From: Sporothrix humicola
Taxonomy: Eukaryota > Ascomycota > Sordariomycetes > Ophiostomatales > Ophiostomataceae
DNA: 64,000 nt
Assembly: GCA_021396245.1 (NCBI GenBank)
Contig: WNYE01000129.1
Coordinates: 1-64,000, forward strand
Direction of reading: 5' to 3'
The stretch's first letter is position 1; each line of letters starts with the position of its first letter. This document shows positions 31,111 to 42,943 of the stretch, one piece after another. The notes beneath the pieces were generated by a model that did not search any database, had not been told where the DNA came from, and saw nothing but the letters and a program-made list of their open reading frames with translations. Made by a program: the position numbers and the translations under genes.

Positions 31111-33709
31111 ACTTGCGGTGGCGACGACTCAAACCGACGACAAACCGATCGACGACGATGACCGACGACATTAGCCGGCCATACCGGCCATAGAGGCTTT
31201 TTTGTCCACGCCATTTTCTTGACATATCACTTCCACTACATCCTTTAATATCTCTGTCGGGTTTCTTTTACACTTTTACTCGCCATCTTTTTTCTTTCGT
31301 CATCTCTCGTCTTCCGTTCCGTCGATTTCTGCCACAATTTCTTGTCGTCTACAACTACAAATACAACGTTGTCTGATTATCTGATATGGCCGGGAGGTGG
31401 ATATACGGACTGCCGCATTCAGCGTTGGGTTTTCTGTCCTTTCTTTCTTTTCTTTCTCTGTCTGTCTTCTTTATCCTTATTCCGGCGTTTACACTCACAC
31501 ACTGGGCTCTTTTCCGGGTTTTATGAAGTCTTGCTCTCCTTTGTTTTTCTTCGTCGTCTTGTTTGTTTTCCGTCATTTTTTTTCTGTCTTCTGTCTTCTG
31601 CCCTCCTATATTTTGTTCCTGTCGCCTCGTCGACAGATGTCTAATTGCAACGAAGGGGGCATACAACGGGCGCGCGGCTGCTGGCGGGGTTTTATCAACA
31701 TCATTTTCCATAGCAAAAGAATATTACATACATATATTATTACTTTTGGTACACTTAGTTAGACAGGAGATATAGCGAGACTCCTTGAGAGTGAAGTCCA
31801 GACGATACGTAGGATTGGTGACTTGCATCCGCCACGATATCAAAGTGGCAGTGGTCGTTTGTGGCGGCACTTTTCATGGGATACTGCAGGCAAAACTGGC
31901 TGATGCAGATACAATGACAGACACTCTATCGATGCCCTGATCAAGGGCTTGATTTTCTTAGTATTTATAGTACTTTTTCTCATCATCTTCAATGTGTTAT
32001 ACCCAAAGTCCATCTATTCGAGGATCTAGTTGGACAGATTTCTTATATTCCGAACTTCTGCATAAGAAAAGACACTACTTGTCCCGCCTCACTATATTTA
32101 CTGTACGCCGTACTGAAACACAATCACAAAGGTCTGCAAATGTATCCTGACGAAGCCTAAAATTGCTCTTTTTTATATGCATGGCCGTTCTGCCTCTCTT
32201 TTCACCCTGCTCTGGTGCATTGTTATAATTTGCCCGCATCTCAAGTGCTTTTCGTATTTGACGAACTGGCTACAGCCTTGTGCATTAGAGGTCCTCTCAC
32301 ACCCTCGAATCAGTTCACGATATTGTCATCTTCTTTCATCTGAAAGTTACTAGATTGTCTATCTGTAGCGTTAATGTTTGTCTTTTTCTCACCAAAAGGA
32401 TCCAACGTTTTATTGGCTTTCGTAAGCCTGCTTTTTCCACATATGTCCCATGAAGCTGTCTTTAGCGCCTCGCGCTTCCACTGTAGGTTTGCGAAAATGG
32501 TGTATGGTCGCACCCACAGTATTGCCGCCTGCTCACCTGATTTGATTTCCGGCTCTTCTTGATTCGCTAGTCCACTGTAGCTGTAAGTACCCTTTGAGAA
32601 GTCCCCGCACAACTTTGCAGCAAAGCCGACCAAAGTGACATCTGGTCGCATGCAAGGCCCCATCGTTCCTTCCCTCCTACTATTTTTCCTTGGCCCTTTT
32701 TTTCCGTGGCCTTGCCTCGCGCGCTTTCGCCGCGCTCCAGTCTTGTCACGCTTTCTCCATTTCGAACGAGAACCTCATCCGCTCCTTCTGTATTCGTCTC
32801 TCTCGACGAAAAAGAAACATCTTTGATCGCACCTTCCTTCCCCTTGGGCAATCGCCATCCCCACTCCAACAGACTATATTTTCGTCTTCTCCCACTTTTG
32901 CATCTCGCTTCTTCTTTTCCCCTTCATCGCTTTTTCTTGTCCCCAAGCCGGCCACGGCTTTCATCGCATTCGCCCAAACCCTCCCATCCACCTCTCTCAG
33001 CCGCGCGCCCGCCCATCACGAGGCGCATCGCCCACCGCATCGCTGGACTATATTTGTCCATCTCCTTGACCTCTCCATCCTGTCTATAGAGTCTTGAACT
33101 CTCTCTATATCCCATTGCCCGCATCCCTGTCCCTCTCATCCCCTCCCACGTCCCCTTTCGCCCAGCTTCGCATGCGCGCTTCTCACATCTTGATCCCGAT
33201 ATCTACCCCTGCATATGGGATCATCACGATGAGATAGCCCGCACGCAACCACTTTTCACTCTTCTCGGATACATACTGAACTTCTTCAATCAGAATATTT
33301 GTGTGCGCTGCCTTTATAGGATATCTTGCAACTAAAAAGGCGGCTGTCAATCCTCCCTCCTCGCACTGCCATTTCTGCAGCACCCTGATATTATCATTGT
33401 TTTGTTTTCCCGTCTCAACCCCGTCACACAAACCACCACAAGCCTTTTCACTCTATATATTCTCATCCAAAGTCTTTTCTTACTATACCCTTCATCATTT
33501 CTAGGCCTTGCCTATTATATTTTGTCCCTAGTTCCCTAGCACTTGTTCCTATATATTCCCACATTTATACTCGGCATCGCACCTCTCCTACTATATATAC
33601 TTATATCGAGATCGGCCACCCTATTCCAACGCCTTGATATCCATCCCGTCGAAGCCCCGCGCTGTCTCTCCCATGTCGCTTCCACCCCAGCCTTGATTGG
33701 TCTGGCAGG
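31111..33709. other. Gene-free interval upstream of the DUF3716 gene
   Basis: About 31700-32600 is AT-richer and carries no readable frame; it may be decayed sequence. From about 32690 to 33709 the plus strand is C/T-rich and resembles a long promoter or leader. Open frames there are Ser/Leu/Phe-rich artefacts of the pyrimidine tract. Confidence 0.5.
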
Positions 33710-36700
33710 ATGTCTAATGGAGTGGCGCCCAACGGCGCACCGCCCGATGCCACGAGGAACAACGACGCCGCAAGGAATGATGTCACAGCCACACGGACGG
33801 AAACCACAAGAAATGGCCGGCCGGCCGTGACCACCGGCATCGCCGCCGTCGTCGACGGCACAGACAGCTCTAGCTTCGCTTTCCAGCCGCCAAGGCTGCC
33901 CGCCCTCGATGGCGACGACGACGAGGACTATGACTGGAACGAGATCGAGAAGAACTGGCTGCAGCAGATCGCCGAGTCCCGCGCCAAAGAGGACCGTGAG
34001 ATTGCGCTCGAGTACCACAAAGAGGGCACCCTCCTCAATAACGAGCTGGACGAGGCCGTCTGCGAGCACAACCGGATCATGGAGCTGCTGCTGCAGGCCC
34101 GCGTGCAGGTCGACGAGAAAAAGGCCGACATGGCGTGGCTCGTCGACGAGTTCAAGAAGCGCCGGAAAGCCATCCAGGACCGGCGAGATGCCGACGATTT
34201 CCGCGTGCGTGCCTGGATAACAAAGGGCCGCCACGTTATCGAGGAACGGCAACGGAGAGCCCGGGCAACAAACGGCATGGGCGTGGACCCTATGGAGATT
34301 GAAACCAATGGTTCGCCAGCACCGGCACCAGCACCAACAGCAGCACGAGACGGCAACAACGGCGTGCTTCCCAACACATCTGATGCAGCAAGCTCAAGCT
34401 CACTTCCTCTCCGCAACGGCACCAACGGAGCCTCACATGCCGCGCCAAATGGCCACAGCATAGACCAAGAGCAGAAAGGTCCATCACAATCTGGAGCTGC
34501 GCCCGCTTCAGCAACGCCAGACGGCCAGCGCCCTGCGTCAGAGTACCAGCCGAACCCCGATGGATCCGTTTCTGTTGTCAACGCGTCTGGCGAGAGCATC
34601 GGCACGGTGAGGAGGATGCGGCCTGAGAACCACTGGATCCAGGCTCTCTTGGAGCAGCCCATCCAGCGGGCCGTCGAGATCCGGCTGAGTCGCAAGTTCA
34701 CACAGACTCATCTAGACTCCATCTACGAGGGGACGGACCAGAAAAAGTCGAAGTGGTTGAGTTTCATGATCCAGGCGACGGGCGAGCTCCAGGACCGCGC
34801 CTGCCAGACGTGCGCCAAGGGCCAAGGGCTGTTTTCTCTGTGCATCATAGTTGGCGGCACAGACTTCCCTCGCTGCGGCAACTGCGAATGGAACAAGCAG
34901 GGCTGCCACGGTGCCTCGGGCCGGATTGCAAACCGCGCTCCAGGATCGATCATTGGAGGCTCCAAATCGTCAAAGCAAAGGAAGTCGACGTCGCAGCAGA
35001 ACGGCCAAGAGAGCGGTGAACCAGGAACGCCCTCCAAGCAGATGGTCAACAACACGTCGTCGTTCAGCCAGGGCTCACCCATGGCTCTAGATGGCCGGCC
35101 ATCCAGCAAGCGTGGCCGGACGAGCCTGGCACAGAACCAGTCTCCCGGCACGCCCGGGCAGTTCGAGTCCTTTATGGAGATGCCGCCGTCGGAAGACAGT
35201 GCTCTACAAGAAATCACAGCGGATATGATCTCGCTGCGTGACGACGGCATGATCTTCCTGGAGCCGGATCTGATGCACGGCGTGCCTCTGCGCAAGATCA
35301 CGCCGGACCATGCCTACTGGGAGCCGGGGTGGAAGCCTGTCGAGGGTGCCATCCAGAGCAAGCTCGAGGAGTGGATCGACAAGCTGGCCAAGCTCAAGGC
35401 GATCCCCGAGTCGTCCCAGACGGAAAAGGAGCGGACGGCGGCGTTCCAGGCTGGGCGGCAAGTGAACCGCGGCAAAGCCACGACTAAGTACCTGGCCAAC
35501 TGCGACTTTCACCCGTATCAACTTGTTAGCAAGAAGTGGATAACACCGTCACTGACGCACTATGACACGCTGTTCCGCATGGTGGCCACGCTCGACGAGC
35601 TTGCCAAGTTCCGGCTGGACGTGACGCCTCTCCAGTGGCTGCGGCAGAGACTCTATGAGATCTACCTCGAGAAGGGCAGCAACTTCAAGCTAGACCGTGC
35701 TATTGCCAAGCTCTACCACGATCCCAAGCTGGCCCATCTGCGGTCCAAGAACGGCTTTGGCAACATTGGCCGGCCGTCGGCAGCATCCAAGCCGCGAGCC
35801 AGCGATGCCGGCATCAACATCAAGCCAGGAAGCACAGACGTCAGCCCCGAGAAGAAGCCAGTCATCGGCGAGAAGCGCAAAGAGACGCCGACTGCCGATG
35901 CAAGCATGTCCACGCCGACCAAGCGATCCCGCGCCGCCGATGCTGAGAAGCGGTCTGGCAAGGACATTGGCAAAGACACAGGCAGGGACACTGGTAGAGA
36001 CAGTGTTTCGCGGCAATCGAAAACCAAGCAGCCATCCCGATCCCTTTCGACGGCAAAAGCGAGCACGGCGACTCCGACAACTAGCACTCGTGTCCGGAAG
36101 CAGCTGCCGACGTCCAAGACCCGCGACTCGGCATCGGTCTCGACATCGGCCACGCCCAGCCGTGCAGCATCGCATGCCACAGACGGCGGGCCTGCTGCCG
36201 CGCAAGAAGACGAGGATCTCGAGTGCGACGGCTACACCACGTCCGACTCTCTGACGCACGATATCGTCGTGAAGAAGGACTGGCGCGTGTACCAGGTCAA
36301 GACCAAGAACCTGGCGACGAACCCGCAGACGACGCAGTACTGGCACTGGGTGGATAGGAAGCAAGCCTACAGGTCAGGCCCCGGCGGCCGTCGCGATTTT
36401 GATCCGATGTTTGAGCACCAGGTCCTCAAGGAAACCGAGCCGACGACAGCCTGGGGCGTCTTTGCGGATCCGGTCGACTTCCATCTGCGGCTGCGCGAGC
36501 TGGCCGAAGTTGCCTTTTCGCGCGACTCGGACATTATCATCATTGGGACGCGCGAGGTCAAGGGCATCGACAACCGTGGTAATGTCATGGCGCAGTTCAA
36601 GCGCGAGCGCACCAAGCGGCGCTTCCTTGCCTTTCTCAAGAGCAAAGGCGTTCCTCTCCGCAAGACGGATCCCGAGGAAATCGAGACGGAATGGAACGGC

Positions 36701-36739
36701 ATCCAGGCCGAAGTCATGGCCGGCAACGAGTCTGATTGA
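33710..36739 (+). CDS. Large nuclear-type protein with DUF3716 cysteine motif, 1009 aa
   Basis: A single uninterrupted frame. An acidic, coiled-coil-like segment lies at about residues 75-175 (WNEIEKNWLQQIAES to EFKKRRKAIQDRRDAD). A Cys-rich DUF3716 module is centred on residues 365-399 with cysteines at 365, 368, 378, 389, 392 and 399 (CQTC, SLC, RCGNCEWNKQGC), compatible with metal binding. A Ser/Lys/Arg-rich disordered region spans about 690-840 and has basic stretches suitable as nuclear signals. A well-structured C-terminal domain spans about 845-1009 (CDGYTTSDSLTHDIVVKKDW, YWHWVDRKQAYRS, KRERTKRRFLAFLKSKG). DUF3716 is a fungal family of unknown biochemical role. A chromatin or transcription role is inference from composition only. 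Confidence 0.85.
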   Translation: MSNGVAPNGAPPDATRNNDAARNDVTATRTETTRNGRPAVTTGIAAVVDGTDSSSFAFQPPRLPALDGDDDEDYDWNEIEKNWLQQIAESRAKEDREIALEYHKEGTLLNNELDEAVCEHNRIMELLLQARVQVDEKKADMAWLVDEFKKRRKAIQDRRDADDFRVRAWITKGRHVIEERQRRARATNGMGVDPMEIETNGSPAPAPAPTAARDGNNGVLPNTSDAASSSSLPLRNGTNGASHAAPNGHSIDQEQKGPSQSGAAPASATPDGQRPASEYQPNPDGSVSVVNASGESIGTVRRMRPENHWIQALLEQPIQRAVEIRLSRKFTQTHLDSIYEGTDQKKSKWLSFMIQATGELQDRACQTCAKGQGLFSLCIIVGGTDFPRCGNCEWNKQGCHGASGRIANRAPGSIIGGSKSSKQRKSTSQQNGQESGEPGTPSKQMVNNTSSFSQGSPMALDGRPSSKRGRTSLAQNQSPGTPGQFESFMEMPPSEDSALQEITADMISLRDDGMIFLEPDLMHGVPLRKITPDHAYWEPGWKPVEGAIQSKLEEWIDKLAKLKAIPESSQTEKERTAAFQAGRQVNRGKATTKYLANCDFHPYQLVSKKWITPSLTHYDTLFRMVATLDELAKFRLDVTPLQWLRQRLYEIYLEKGSNFKLDRAIAKLYHDPKLAHLRSKNGFGNIGRPSAASKPRASDAGINIKPGSTDVSPEKKPVIGEKRKETPTADASMSTPTKRSRAADAEKRSGKDIGKDTGRDTGRDSVSRQSKTKQPSRSLSTAKASTATPTTSTRVRKQLPTSKTRDSASVSTSATPSRAASHATDGGPAAAQEDEDLECDGYTTSDSLTHDIVVKKDWRVYQVKTKNLATNPQTTQYWHWVDRKQAYRSGPGGRRDFDPMFEHQVLKETEPTTAWGVFADPVDFHLRLRELAEVAFSRDSDIIIIGTREVKGIDNRGNVMAQFKRERTKRRFLAFLKSKGVPLRKTDPEEIETEWNGIQAEVMAGNESD

Positions 36740-37497
36740 GTTTATGACAGTACCATATCCCACTGATTTTGGTGCTTTGTGTCTTGGCGTCATATGAGCA
36801 CATGTATTTATAATCGTTTATGTACGATACGATTTGACAGAAAAAACTTGGAGGAAAGGGGTGTCAACAAAGGGGATGACTTGGGATTGTTTTGTTTGCT
36901 ATAGGGGGGTTTTGGTGTTGTTTCAGGGGCATTGGCAGGGCGTATGCGCTATCACTACTTATATAGGGCACTACATAGGGCACTATAAGTTCACTTTGGG
37001 GAACAGCGAGGAGTCTTGCTACATCCATACCACGGGTTTTGCAACAATTGTCTTTTCAATTTCAATAAAATCAATTCAACAAGTCGACTCCTACACATAA
37101 ACATTCTTTCTTGTGATCATAAAAGAATATAGAGAGAAGGGCTACTTTTGGCCCAATGTCCAGCACGTTTGTCCCCAGGCCGCTCCAGTACAAGTGCCCT
37201 CCCATAGCGTGGCCGTATGTATTACATAAGCAGGAAAAACTCAACTTCCGTCTAGCTAAACTTTTGCATCGGCCTTGGGAGTCGCATCAACATCACACGA
37301 CAGACGACAGTTCGAGATTCTCGACGGCAGAGCGAAACGGTGACACCACACGGCGGCCCAACCGACCCGAACCATTCAATTGGACTGTACCCATCTCAAC
37401 GACGAAGTTGCCCGCCAGTGGCCCCAACTGCGACACCTCCCTCCCCTCCAACGAGCCCGACTCGAATCCACAACCACAACCACAACCACACATCACA
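36740..37497. other. Short intergenic region before MRP17
   Basis: It holds the 3' flank of the DUF3716 gene and the promoter of MRP17. No other gene is visible. Confidence 0.6.
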
Positions 37498-37912
37498 ATG
37501 TTGTACGAATTAATAGGAATTGTATGTCGTCCCGGACGCCACTCGGTTGTAATACTCCCCACTAACTTTCGCGTAGGCCCGCCCCGGCCGCATCCACGAG
37601 GTCAAGGACATTGTCCTGACGTCCGGCCAGCAGATTTTGCGCAACGGCGGCGTCGTCCGCTCCGTTGCCAACTGGGGCATCTTCGCCCTCCCGAACCCCG
37701 TCTCCATCCACCAGGCCCGCTATACACGGGGGCACTACTTTGTCATGCGCTTCGACAGCAGCGCGGCCGTCCACAACGAGGTGCGCCGGACGCTGGCGCT
37801 GGATCCGCGGATGATCCGGTCGGGCTTTGTGCGCCTGCGCAACGACCACAACCTGGAGGCGTCGGCGCGGTACGGGCAGATTCTGTGGTCGCAGGCGTTT
37901 GAGCGGAGTTGA
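37498..37912 (+). CDS. MRP17: Mitochondrial ribosomal protein bS6m (MRP17 family), 119 aa
   Basis: Exon 1 is only 24 nt (37498-37521, MLYELIGI). A 55-nt intron follows (GTATGT donor, CTAAC branch, GCGTAG acceptor), then exon 2, 37577-37912. The start is recovered only by including this mini-exon. The N-terminus is the standard S6 beta strand (MLYELIGI-ARPG), followed by ILRNGGVVRSVANWGIFALP and HYFVMRFDSSAAV, matching the S6 ferredoxin-like fold that packs on the platform of the mitoribosomal small subunit. Length is normal for fungal MRP17. It converges on DCN1, with about 600 bp between stops. Confidence 0.94.
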
Positions 37913-38515
37913 GCGCGAGTTGAGGCGAGGCGAGCGGAGCGAGACGAGACGAGACAGAAGACGAGAAACGAGCGAAGCGAGGCAGAAGAAACGAGAAGAA
38001 ACGTGCGGAGCGAGGACGACAAGAAAAGACGAGCGGAGCGAGGACGAAAACGAGGACGGTGGCTGCGGCAACTGGACGCCATCAACGAGCGAACACTGGC
38101 GCGAGTCTATCCGACACTACACGATCTATTTGTACGATATCACAACCAAAACGAAAAGGGGAACAGGAACATAGAAAGTGGGGAGCGGAGCGTGGAGCGT
38201 GGAGCGTGGAGGAACACAACTTTGTATATATACACCATGGCATTGGAGGGCATAACACAAATTCACCATTTACGACTAAAGAAGGCTCGCAGTCCTGTGT
38301 TATCATGTCTGTAAATATTGCAACGTCCCAATGTGTGTAAGTCTTGTATTCGTGTTCATGAAACTACAATGTGTAGCAATATATAATGACTCTTTTCTAA
38401 ATGCAACAAGCAGCAACAGAAAAGAGCATGCAATAGTAACAGGTGTATGTCGTAGCGTGGTCTGGATGCAGTCGCCATCCCGAGTATGTAGTATGCATCC
38501 TTTATGTATACACGC
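37913..38515. repeat. Purine-rich GAGCG/GACGA degenerate repeat and convergent spacer
   Basis: Beginning at the MRP17 stop, about 150 nt (37913-38065) consist of imperfect GCGAGCGGAGCGAGACGA-type units, including GCGGAGCGAGGACGA twice. Another GGAGCGT triplet repeat lies near 38190-38210. The remainder is AT-rich 3' flank of both convergent genes. Confidence 0.65.
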
Positions 38516-41500
38516 TCACTCCTCTGTCGTGTCCATCGAGTCCTTCTTGGAGCTGGCGTAGCCCTTCTCGTTGCACCACGCCACAAAGTCGTCGATCACG
38601 CTCGGCCACGCGCCGTCCTCGTTCCAGAAACCCAGCGTCTCGTCCTCGCTGCACTTAATCGCCAACTCGAGCGTCTGGTTCCACATGTCGCGGTTGACCG
38701 ACCGCGTCCACTTCTCCTGGAGGAACTCGACCCACAGCGGCGTCCAGTCCCGCGACGCTGTCTTCCAGGGCCGCCCGGGCGGCGCAAAGAGCACCTTCCA
38801 GAACTCGATGGCGTTCTCGAGGCCCATCGACCGCTGGTCCTTTTCTTTGCCGGCGCCGAACGTGTACCGATAGACCTGCTTAAAGTAGGCCGGGTCGCTC
38901 TCGAGCCGCTTGACCAGCGACGCCACGTACTTGGACTGCTCCTCTATTGTTGTGTAGCCCGTGGCCTTCCACCCGTCGACAAAGCCCTTGCGCGTGACCT
39001 CGGCAAAATTCGGGGCCTGCACCAGATCGAGGGCCACAAACACCTCGCCGCTTGCTGGGTCCAGCCCTAGCGATGTGAGGTAGCCCATCGTTGACTCGAC
39101 ACCCAGAGCGTCCTTGGGATCTTCTGATGGGTCTGATAGGATGGTTGTTAGTTTGGCTGTAATACGGGCTTCATCCCACAACTCAACTGGCTGTCCAACC
39201 TACCTCGTAACCCGTCAAACATCTTGTCCAGCTGGGGCTCCGAATTGTTGACCGGAGCCCCGCCACCAGCGGCCAGACTATTAAAGTACCTAAACGGTTG
39301 TGTTAGCAAGACATGGCCAAGGGATAAACTGGCAGGTACAAAACAGCTTGACAAGAAGTGCAGAAATTGCAGAGCAAAGTTTAGGTCAATGCAAACAAAG
39401 AACAAAACAGGAACAAAACGAAAAAGATGTGAAACTGGATGGTGGTGTGAATTGGACAAGAAGGAAACCGCAGTCGACGTGGCCAGGAGGTGTCATGACT
39501 TCATAAAACTGTGGCCACAAGAACATGCTGGTCCCTTCTTATCCCACTGTCTTTGTCTGCGTACCCTCCGGAGTCTTTGCCTCGTCCGATCCGGGATGCC
39601 TTCTTTCGAACGCCCCTTGACGAAGAGCTGTCGTTGAGTTGATTCTGGCTCTGGTTCTGGCTCTGGCTCTGCCCATTCTGCTGGCTGTCTTTGGACCTTG
39701 ACGAGCTCCACAAGGATGTGGATGATGATGCTGCCCATGGCCGGTGTGATGCCCCATTTGTCCCATTTGTCCCATTTGGTGCTGCCCCGTTTCGTAATCT
39801 TTGGCTGTACACGTCGTCCTCGCTTGGCGAGTCTGTGTCTGTGTGCGCTTGCTGCGGCTGCGGCTGCTGCTGCTGCACTTTTCTCCCGTGCTTGTCGGAG
39901 GATATCCGGAAGATTCTCTTGACGTCGAAACCCATGGCGCCGACAGTGTCTGAGTGTGTGGGAGAGGAAGAGAGAAAGAGGAATGGCGTAGATGTGTCGT
40001 ATGTATTATTGCAGACGAAGCTATGCAGCTGCCGGTCTAGCGTTCCCAGAAAAAGACAAGAAAATGCTCGGCCAGATAGGCGTGTTGAGATCTTGGGTTG
40101 GCGAAAAGGATGTAGCAACCGTGTAAGCTGGTTCGGCACCGAGAGTGGCCAACGGCCAAGAGTCCCCAGGGCGAGACGTGCGGTGAAGCACAGCGAAAGA
40201 CAGCCAGAGGTGGAAATCGAGAACTTTGTGTTTACGCAGCAGTCGGGTCCATGGCGTCGTGTGGTTTTATGGTGCGTGCGTGTGTATATGGGAAGTGTAT
40301 CGTGTGTGGTTGGTTGTCCAATGTGGTTGTCCAATGTGGTAGTTCAATGTTGCTGCCTCGGCGGTGTCTCGATTTGGATGCAACGAGACACTAACACGGC
40401 TCTTCCTACAGAACCCAAAAGCAACGATGGTAAGAGGTAACCTTCCCGTCGGCTTTTGTCTTTTCGTCTATTCGTCTTCTCGTCTTCTGACCTTCTGGAC
40501 TCCTGGCTTTTGCGTTTCGATCTTCTGGTCCTCGGTCCTTGGCACACCCTCCCTCGTTGCAGTGTGGGTGCAGAGTGTGCGTGCAGGCGTAATTGGAGAT
40601 GTGGGAGTGGGTGTGGATGCGGTCGATCTCGAGATGTGCGGCTCAACGCCCAATGCCAATGCGGCCGGAAAGATTTCCCCTTTCCCCCAAATAGAAAAGA
40701 GTAGAAAAAAAAGGGAACAATCTGGGAAGAAACGAGGTACGTAAAAAAAGGTCCGATGCAGCCGTGCAGAGTATCAACCGCAGAGGACAGGGCCGGTTGA
40801 CGAAAGGGGCACAATAAAACGGCTCAATGCGTTGCAGGGAGATCCAGGTGGGGAGTTGTCGAGAGTCGGGGATGAAGAGTCGTTGAATTGGATTGGCAGT
40901 GTGCCGAGTAGACAGGCCTCAATGGCGGGTGCGGGAGCCAGAAACAAGACAAGGGCCGAAAAATGGGAGTGGGGGTTGAAGAGGCAAAAGGTGAACGCAG
41001 AGATGGATGATGAGGATGGTAAAGTTGAAGACGGGATGTTGAAGTAAAGGGCCAGATGTGAAAAGGCTGAAAGAACAGAGACGCAGAGATGCAATGATAG
41101 AAAGATAGGAAACAAAAATAAAATATAAAAATAAAAGAAGATTAAAAAAAATTGGAAACAAAAGGGCAAAAGGCAAAACGGCCGAACTGGCTCGAAAAAA
41201 GAAACCCAAAAATGCAAAGATAAAAAAAAGACAGAAAAAAAAGAAACTAAAAACTTACAAGTCTGCCGCTTGATCGAGCTTAAAGTTGGTGGCCTTCAGC
41301 GCCTGTATGATTTACCCGATAGCCCCGTCAGCGGAATGTCTCTCAAAGCTTGATGGCAAACAAGCAAAACAGGCGAATGGGCTAAAGAAAGACACAAAGA
41401 CATAACAGGGGCAAAGGGGAATGAACAAGGGGAACACCAGGAACACCAATGCCGCCGCCAGGGGACACGAAAGAAACACCGTGGAGGCACCAAGATGCAA

Positions 41501-42943
41501 GAGATGCACCACAAAGAGATGAGAGACCACAAAGACACCGAGAGCGCGCAGAAAGGGACCCTCTTCGTCGACCCCGATGACCCCAAAAATCTCAGGGAAA
41601 AGAAAATACGCCCGGCTCGGACGGTGCAGGACGCCATTGCAAGTGCAAACTGGCATTTGCATGGCCATTGCGGCGGCGAGATAAAGGATGCCCCTCCAAT
41701 GATCCAATGGTCTAATGAACCAATGCCCCAAAGGAGACAGATGGAGGCCAGTGGGGTTGAGGGACGGCCCTTGTCTCGTTGTTGCAGTGAGACTGGCATT
41801 CGTTTGGGAATCTTTTCTTCTCTTTCTGTCTTTTGGGTCTCTGGATCTCGCAAAATGTTCCAGTGTGTTTCTGGGGCTCTTTGGGCGTTTTTTGGTGTCC
41901 TTGGGGAACTGCAGCGCTGTGTTCTGGTGTGTTTGTGCTCCGAGCCGGGGACAAATAGAAAAAGAGTAATGGTCGATGGTGATCCGCCCAAATAGGGCCG
42001 AATAGCGACATGCAACCTAACCCATCCGCGGCGCCCGCAGCTTTTCGCCGGATACGAAAAGCGGCCGTGGGAGGCGGTCTTGCGTCCTTGGCTTGCTTTG
42101 GCTCAACGCTGGCACAACTCTGGCTAAACTTTGGTTTTTCTCTGGAGAATCTCAGGCAAGGATCCGATAAAGAGCGAGAACGAGGCGGACAGGATGACGA
42201 GGCGAGTGTTTTGTGTTTTGTGTTTTTGCGTGTTTCTGGTCGAGTGGTTTCGTTGTCTTTCTTTCCTGTCGTCTCTTCTTTTCTTCCATGCTTTTCTTCT
42301 TTCTTTCTCTCCAAATATTCGTTCTCTTTCTCTCCTCTTTCAACATTTTTGTCGTCTGTTTCAGCATTTGTGGCCGTTCAACCCCAACTGTTTTTGCGCC
42401 ACCCGTTTCGACATATTCTGTGTCTCCTCGATCTCAATTCTTTCGCCTTTTTGTTTTGTATCTTCCGTTTCATTCGGTTCTTCTCGCTTTTCGATCTTCG
42501 CCATCCCGTCTATCGTCATTCGTTTGTTGTCGATTTTGTCGATTTTCGTCGAAATTCCTGTCGCCTTGCTCTCGTTTCGGTCTCTTTTTCGGTGTCTTGC
42601 CCTGTCGTCTGTTGTCGATTCGCCGTCTTGCCATTCGATCGACCCATTGCCATTCTTGGAAATTTGAGATTTGAGATTTGCTCACCGTCTCGCCTCGTTA
42701 AGCGCAGAACACAGCCCACAGCCCTGCAAGCGAAAAAGGCAACATTGCAACCCCACGGACGGCGGCCAGGTTCCCCGACGAAAAGCACAAGGGGAAAGAA
42801 GAAATAAAGAGAGAGGAAAGGTCACAAAAAGCAGATCAGAACAGCACGCAATCACTCACCTTGAGGGCCGACCGCTCGGATGCTCCTGTGGCCTGGATAA
42901 ACTGGTTCAACAGCATGCGCTGTGCTCCTGGTAACGGCGGCAT
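38516..42943 (-). CDS. DCN1: Defective-in-cullin-neddylation protein Dcn1, 276 aa, four exons
   Basis: Exons are 42943-42860, 41302-41259, 39289-39204 and 39132-38516. All joins have GT...AG ends and compatible phases. The assembled N-terminus is a UBA domain: LLNQFIQATGASERSALK from exon 1, ALKATNFKLDQAADL from exon 2 and YFNSLAAG from exon 3. Then comes EPQLDKMFDGLRDP and the PONY/DCUN1 domain (TMGYLTSLGLDP, WTPLWVEFLQEK, WPSVIDDFVAWCNEKGY). Dcn1 is the scaffold-type E3 that promotes Nedd8/Rub1 transfer to cullins, which activates SCF ligases. Length matches the family (yeast about 269 aa). Introns 1 and 2 are 1557 and 1969 nt, far larger than the 53-260 nt introns of most neighbours; intron 3 is 71 nt. 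A competing first exon may lie inside intron 2. Confidence 0.92.
39565..39935 (-). CDS. Possible alternative first exon of DCN1 (or nested small gene) inside intron 2
   Basis: Within DCN1 intron 2, on the same strand, an ATG in good context (GGCGCCATGG) opens a frame with coding-like codon choice. It starts MGFDVKRIFRISSDKHGRKV and continues with a Gln/Ser/Asn-rich region and a basic GVRKKASRIGRGK stretch. A GTACGC donor at 39564 would end the exon after 123 codons plus 2 nt, and that phase fits exon 3 of DCN1 exactly (giving GGYFNSL). The product would be about 357 aa, replacing the UBA domain with a basic, disordered N-terminus. Without splicing the frame ends at 39501 as a 144-aa protein. 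Phase agreement has a one-in-three chance of being accidental, so this is a hypothesis. Confidence 0.33.

Noticed and set aside
32690..33097. Short plus-strand frames with Ser/Leu/Phe bias before the DUF3716 gene
   Set aside because: They arise from a C/T-rich leader; three overlapping frames look equally open.
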